In this document: positions 59,409 through 64,000 of the stretch, in pieces
Numbering within the stretch: the stretch's first letter is position 1
How the letters are laid out: each line of letters starts with the position of its first letter
DNA from: Stenopsyche tienmushanensis
Lineage: Eukaryota; Arthropoda; Insecta; Trichoptera; Stenopsychidae
NCBI GenBank assembly: GCA_008973525.1
Contig: WACJ01000042.1
Coordinates: 372,001-436,000 of the forward strand
Length of the DNA stretch: 64,000 nucleotides
Reading direction: 5' to 3'
Program-made: the position numbers and the translations under genes
The notes under the pieces: generated by a model
The model's input: only the letters and a program-made list of their open reading frames with translations
What the model was told of the DNA's origin: nothing
Database searches by the model: none

Positions 59409-62364
59409 ATGGCAAAAACTGGCTTATTGATTGCGACTAACTTACCAAAAGTTCAATATATTCTTGGAAACGTTTCAAAATATGTCAGTCAAACTCTCTA
59501 TATATCCATCGTAGATAATGCTTCCCCTGTCGTCTCGTATAGTGATTGGATAACTGGAATTTATGTTCAGGTAATTCATTCAAAATACACTATATAAATA
59601 TGAATAAGTATCGGCTTAAATACTTTATTTTAAATATTTTTATATTTCAGGCTACTAAGGTATGCGATAACCTCGACGTCCGAGTACTAATTGGCAATTT
59701 AAAGGATCAAGAATTAAAGAAAAGGATCAACACATTACATCCTATCGATTTAGTGATGTTTGATAATCAAAAAATAATAACCGGAGAACCACGAGATTTT
59801 ATGATGTCCTATATATCAAAGCTCAAAAATGATTTTTCGATGCTAAAAATCGGTAAACATTCAAAGTTTGCATATCATTATATTTGGTAAAATACATATG
59901 GTAAAAAAAATATCTTATCGAATTGAAGTTGAATTATTTTTATAACCTTTGGCTTTTATCTTGTTTGTATATAATTAGCGTGTAAATTGCTCATTAAGAT
60001 CATATTAAGGCGTACTTTAATGTGACAATACTAATAATTAAGAACGTTCTCCGCATTTGAAAATGAAAGGTGATTCGGACGATAGAGGGGAAAATGTCAG
60101 CGATCATGGCGAGATTAAATCTGAGGGCAGAGTTTATGACTATGCCGCTCTCGGAGGAACATTCGATCGACTTCATAACGGGCATAAAATATTACTATCG
60201 GAAGGAATACTGCGGTCAAGCAAAGGACTCACTGTGGGCGTTACCGATTATAACATGATAAAATGTAATTTTCATCATGAATATTCGATATAACATTTAT
60301 AATGCTCGTAATAATATTGATATTACTCTCCAGCAAAAAGATTATGGGAACTCATCGAGCCGTTGAATTTGAGGATTGAGAATTTAAAGCAATTCCTCAC
60401 TGATATAGATCCCACATTAAAATACACCGTAGAAGCAATTTCAGATGTTTATGGACCTACACAAACTGATCCGAAATTAGAGGTACAAATATATTTATAA
60501 CAAAAACTAATAATGGCATTACACAAGTGTTTATGGACAATGGAATTTACATAACTTGACTGCCTGCCTCGATAAACACATGTGAAGGGTTGTTAATTTT
60601 TTTGTATTGTAATTATGGAATTCTACGAAACAACTAATTAAACAATTCTTGAGCAAATTTACATAGAGTATGTATCATACGCCCGTTTGGTGAAAATCTG
60701 AATAAGCCCATTGTACATTTATATGTTTTTCCATGAAAGATTTAATACAAAATATGAATGAAAAACGTGCAGAAGAATTAAATTTATGAACCGTGTGTCT
60801 TTAGTTACTCGTAGTAAGCAAAGAGACGTTGAAAGGCGGCGACATGGTGAACGAAAAACGAGCGCAAAATAATCTATCCACTCTAGCCGTATATTGTATA
60901 GATCTGGCGAAAGAATCGCAGCAGGAAAGCACGGACGAAGAAGCGAAAGTCAGTTCTAGCAATAGACGAATGCGATTGTTGGGGACAGTCTTGCAAACGC
61001 CGAAGGTAAATCCGAATCGACAATTTAAAATATGTCTCCATATCGTGCAATAATTTAAGCGATACATTTTTTTAAAGGAAAGACCCAACATCAAACCGTT
61101 TCCTTATGTCATCGGATTGACTGGAGGAATAGCTAGCGGAAAAACTAAAATAGCCGAGAAATTAAGGTGGTTTTAAATGTGATTTAAATTAAAATACGGC
61201 TGTCATCATTCGTACAGGTTTTAATAAATTTTTACAGGCAATTGGGTGCGGGATACGTCAACTGTGATCTTCTCGGGCACGCATTGTACGAACCGGGCAC
61301 ACCCATGAACGGAACCATAGCCGCTACGTTTGGAGACGATGTTATGAAAGAGAACGGCGAAGTTGATAGAAAAAAATTGGGTTCACTCGTCTTTAATAAT
61401 TCAGTAAGAAATTATTAATATATTTGTTTTGTTTATATATTAGTCTGTGAGACTAATGATTAGTGATCAATATCAACATATGAAATAATTTCAATCAAGA
61501 TTGCTTGACTTTTTTTCTAGGCTCTTTTAACAAAATTAAATGAACTAATGTGGCCGGCGATTCTAGATTTGGCTAAAAAACAAATAGAAGAATTAGGTCG
61601 GGAAGGTTACAGGGTCATCGTAATGGAAGCCGCTATATTAATTCAAGCCGAGTGGACCGAACACTGTCATCAAGTGTGGACAACTATAATTCCACCGGAA
61701 GAAGTAAGATGCGCTTTAATTCTCTGCGTCGAAACTACGCATCGATACGAATAGAATTAGTATTTTACGCCGTTTCTGAATAAATTTCCGCGTAAAACCT
61801 TCACTCGAAAAGAGTGGATTTATGCAGTTTCATTTTACAAAAAAAATATTTCTGCTGCTGAAATTTTTATTTATGAACTTGTATTCCAATTTAACAAATT
61901 AAATATTTTGACTCAACATCTGTAACAATATAAAATTGTTACGTTACGTACACAAAGGTTGACAGATTGCAGAGACAAACGGGTGGGGGCCTTCGGTTTA
62001 CTATTTATTCTAAAAAACATCTTTCCAGTCTACAAAACAATTAAAATTATACGATTATTCGTTTGTATTCAAGATCGACATCAACGAAAGACGGAAAATC
62101 GCGAAGCATCCACATGTGCATATGAAAATGTATTTTTTGATTTGACAGGCCGTAAAAAGAGTGGTGGAGAGGAACAAAATAACGGCAGACGAGGCGAGGT
62201 CTCGCGTAAAACTACAACCTACCAATACGGAACAAGTCAAAGTGGCCAACGTCGTCTTCTCTTCTACGTGGAGCTATGAATTTACGTCTTCCCAAGTGAC
62301 AAAAGCGTGGCAGATTTTGATGAAATATTTAGAAGAAAAGGAAAAAAAATTGAGCATGCTCTGA
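59409..62364 (+). CDS. COASY: Bifunctional coenzyme A synthase (PPAT plus dephospho-CoA kinase)
   Basis: Exons: 59409-59570, 59651-59852, 60070-60264, 60334-60482, 60805-61005, 61078-61166, 61238-61403, 61521-61703, 62149-62364. All are GT-AG and in frame, giving 520 residues (human COASY has 564). The enzyme performs the last two steps of CoA synthesis: it adenylates 4'-phosphopantetheine, then phosphorylates dephospho-CoA. The N-terminal region (1-121) starts MAKTGLLIATNLPKV. The adenylyltransferase domain has the nucleotidyltransferase signature GGTFDRLHNGH (residues 150-160), then YGPTQTDPKLE. The kinase domain has the P-loop GGIASGKT (319-326), a conserved D..GH-type stretch (CDLLGHALYEPG), IMW-like LMWPAI, and VMEAAILIQAEW where the human enzyme has an Asp-Ala-Ala-Val-Leu-Leu motif. 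No lesion is seen. AATAAA lies at 62563. Confidence 0.96.
61441..61468 (+). repeat. 28-bp intronic motif, copy 3
   Basis: TAGTCTGTGAGACTAATG followed by ATTAGTGATC, identical to the copy at 53502-53529. It lies in the COASY intron 61404-61520, about 8 kb away in a different gene. Confidence 0.75.
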
Positions 62365-63824
62365 ACGAAAACGGATGACTTATGATATTAATATTTGTTG
62401 AAAATATATGAATTTGTTATTTTTTTATATTGATATTGTTTTTAAATGTTTATAAAGTATGGTTGATCGGATTAAAAGCTTAAATGTTACAAAAAAATAC
62501 TCAATGGATTATTATTTTGAAAAATTATCCCTAAAATTGTTTATATGTTCCATAAATATTCTAATAAACTTCATCACGGAGACAATTTCTTCTGAGGAAA
62601 TGTTTTAATAATTCAATATTAATCATCAACACATGAAGATATTTTCTTTTGTCATAATATCATTACAGCACTAAAGTCTGATTCTTCAAGATATGAGGTA
62701 AGGAAAGGTATTGATAAATTGATTGTTTTCAAAAAGTGGTATCAGCCTCTTCGATGCATGCAGTGAGAGTATTTTTCATTTTTTAGTTGGAAATATGTGC
62801 AAATCGTTTTTACATATCCATTTAAGTTCGTTAAAGAAATATGACGTTTCTCCTTTGGGGTTGCATTATATTTCATAGATGTAACCGACATAACAAACCC
62901 CCCGATTACGCTGAGGGATTCCGGGAGTGTTTTTTGATTCGTTGCGACTGAGAAGAGCAAAAAGCTCGATAGAGCAACATTTAATGTTGCAAAAAAAAAA
63001 AATCTACGTCCGTCGTAGAATTGGACGAAAATAGCGCAACAATAATATCGCAAGTGTAATCTTTGTAGATTTACTCTATACAGTTCCCAGAATGTTTCTT
63101 GGACGTTCGCGTCGGCGAAACCTCGCCAAAACAACTAGGAATGTCAATTGTCCGCATTCATGTTCCATCGGGCGCGTGACGAAGACGAAACGCACCGGTC
63201 GGATTCCGAGCTCATCGAACGTCCTCATCTAGATCTGTCGCTTTTTTTACATGTTCTGTGATCCGCCTTAAAAAAACGCAGACATGTAATGAAAAAAAAC
63301 CAGGAAACTAACATATTCGTGCGCAGTGCGACGACCGAGACGAAGAGGCACACGACCTCGGAGTTCTCATTCCGAGCGAGCTTCCCTTTCGGCGCTCGGT
63401 TTTCCTCCTCGTCTCCCTTTTCTTCCTTTCCTTTCCTCTCCCTTTCCGGGCGAGCTCTTTCTTCCGCATTTTCGAAAAGGACGTCCCATCGGTGCGTCGC
63501 GTCCTGCGGAGGCCGACCTACTTTCGGAGGCTGCGATCGGCCGCCGGCGCCCTCGCCCCCGCCCGCCGCGTCCTCTAATTTTTTGCCACCGATGCTATCT
63601 TCTCGGACGGCTCTATTAATATTCATGCTTTTTTTTAGACGCCAACGGTTTTAAGCGCCACTTTACTGTTTGAAAGCGCGACAGAGCAATCCTCGCTCGA
63701 CTTTTTACCGTTCCGACGAAAGACGTCGACGACTCCCGGGGCGGATTCTCCTTCCTCTCGGAGCCCGACCCGACGCTCTCGGAAGAAAGAAAACAACAAC
63801 AGAAACATGCAATACATTATTTAT
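62365..63824. other. COASY 3' region followed by a GC-rich island
   Basis: 62365-63140 is AT-rich with the COASY 3' end. From about 63150 to 63800 composition turns GC- and CpG-rich, with open frames on both strands (for example a minus-strand frame at 63225-63626 rich in Glu, Arg and Gly). No family is recognised and no splice-consistent exon was established. It may be a promoter with a 5' UTR, or further exons of an unknown gene. Confidence 0.4.
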
Positions 63825-63830
63825 TTTATT
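63825..63830 (-). terminator. Poly(A) signal of the right-edge gene
   Basis: The complement reads AATAAA, in the context GAACGAATAAAATAAATAATG. It lies about 25 bases past the minus-strand stop codon at 63854-63856. Confidence 0.6.
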
Positions 63831-63853
63831 CGTTCGTATAAAATGACTCGATC

Positions 63854-63964
63854 CTAAGTCGGCTCGTCGAATTCGGAAAATCGTCCGTCCGCCTCCGCCT
63901 CGTTCGGGTGCGACGGGACCGGGCCGTCGGGAAAGTGAGACCTCAGCACTGCGTTCGGCCGCAA
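63854..63964 (-). CDS. Terminal exon of a minus-strand gene running off the window
   Basis: A strong acceptor (pyrimidine-rich CTCTCTTCTCTCTTTCAG on the minus strand) is followed by 36 codons and TAG. The peptide starts LRPNAVLRSHFPDGPVPSHP and ends FSEFDEPT. It is GC-rich, Pro/Glu-rich and probably a disordered tail. A close poly(A) signal supports a last exon. The reading frame is inferred from openness only, since the preceding exon lies outside the window. The family is not recognised. Confidence 0.6.
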   Translation of the reverse strand: MRPNAVLRSHFPDGPVPSHPNEAEADGRFSEFDEPT

Positions 63965-64000
63965 CTGAAAGAGAGAAGAGAGAGGCTGAGAGAGGGGCAG

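Noticed and set aside
62742..63134. 130-codon minus-strand frame
   Set aside because: It contains a long Phe run from a poly(A) tract and no domain, and it has no supporting splice or start context. It is probably chance.
1..64000. CRISPR arrays, operons, bacterial promoters or viral gene clusters
   Set aside because: Spliced animal genes and eukaryotic transposons fill the window. Direct repeats with regular spacers, Shine-Dalgarno sites or clustered viral genes were not seen.

Overview
This is a eukaryotic, almost certainly insect, nuclear genome window. The DNA is AT-rich. Genes are split by many short GT-AG introns (mostly 70-120 bases), families are animal ones, and the intergenic DNA carries decayed mariner, hAT, Helitron and LINE copies. 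I cannot name the species. All exon boundaries below were read by eye from splice consensus, frame continuity and homology that I recognise.

Layout. Positions 1-120 may hold a minus-strand exon cut by the window edge. 2914-5699 and 9772-15440 are two tandem membrane-anchored gamma-glutamyltranspeptidase (GGT) genes. Eight of their nine visible exons have identical lengths and phases. The first is compact; the second is swollen by repeats in its introns. 15441-19700 is gene-poor and holds hairpin elements and a dead Jockey-like LINE. 19760-21629 is an unrecognised gene ending 37 bases before a short Helitron. 22085-28800 is repeat-rich. 28848-30470 is a probable two-exon gene for a type II membrane or secreted protein of unknown role. 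30774-32675 is an intronless, very GC-rich LAP-family leucine-rich-repeat gene (Lap1/Erbin/Densin type) without the usual PDZ domain. 34194-34568 and 36786-37205 are mobile elements. 38384-39506 is a three-exon gene of unknown function. 39507-50001 is gene-poor with hAT and LINE debris.

50002-56296 is a 23-exon full ABC-B (P-glycoprotein/MDR) transporter. It is complete except for two separate one-base insertions, and one intron uses a GC donor. A five-exon ankyrin-repeat membrane protein (56813-58638, minus strand) converges on it. That gene is head to head with COASY, the bifunctional coenzyme A synthase (59409-62364, nine exons). At the right edge lies the terminal exon of a minus-strand gene (63854-63964).

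Functional links are loose. GGT (glutathione breakdown), MDR (efflux of drugs and conjugates) and COASY (cofactor supply) are all metabolic or detoxification genes, but nothing in the sequence shows that they act together. The most notable points are the tandem GGT pair, the doubly frameshifted MDR gene, the PDZ-less intronless LAP gene, the dispersed element families and a short motif shared by introns of MDR and COASY. I found no novel multi-gene system.
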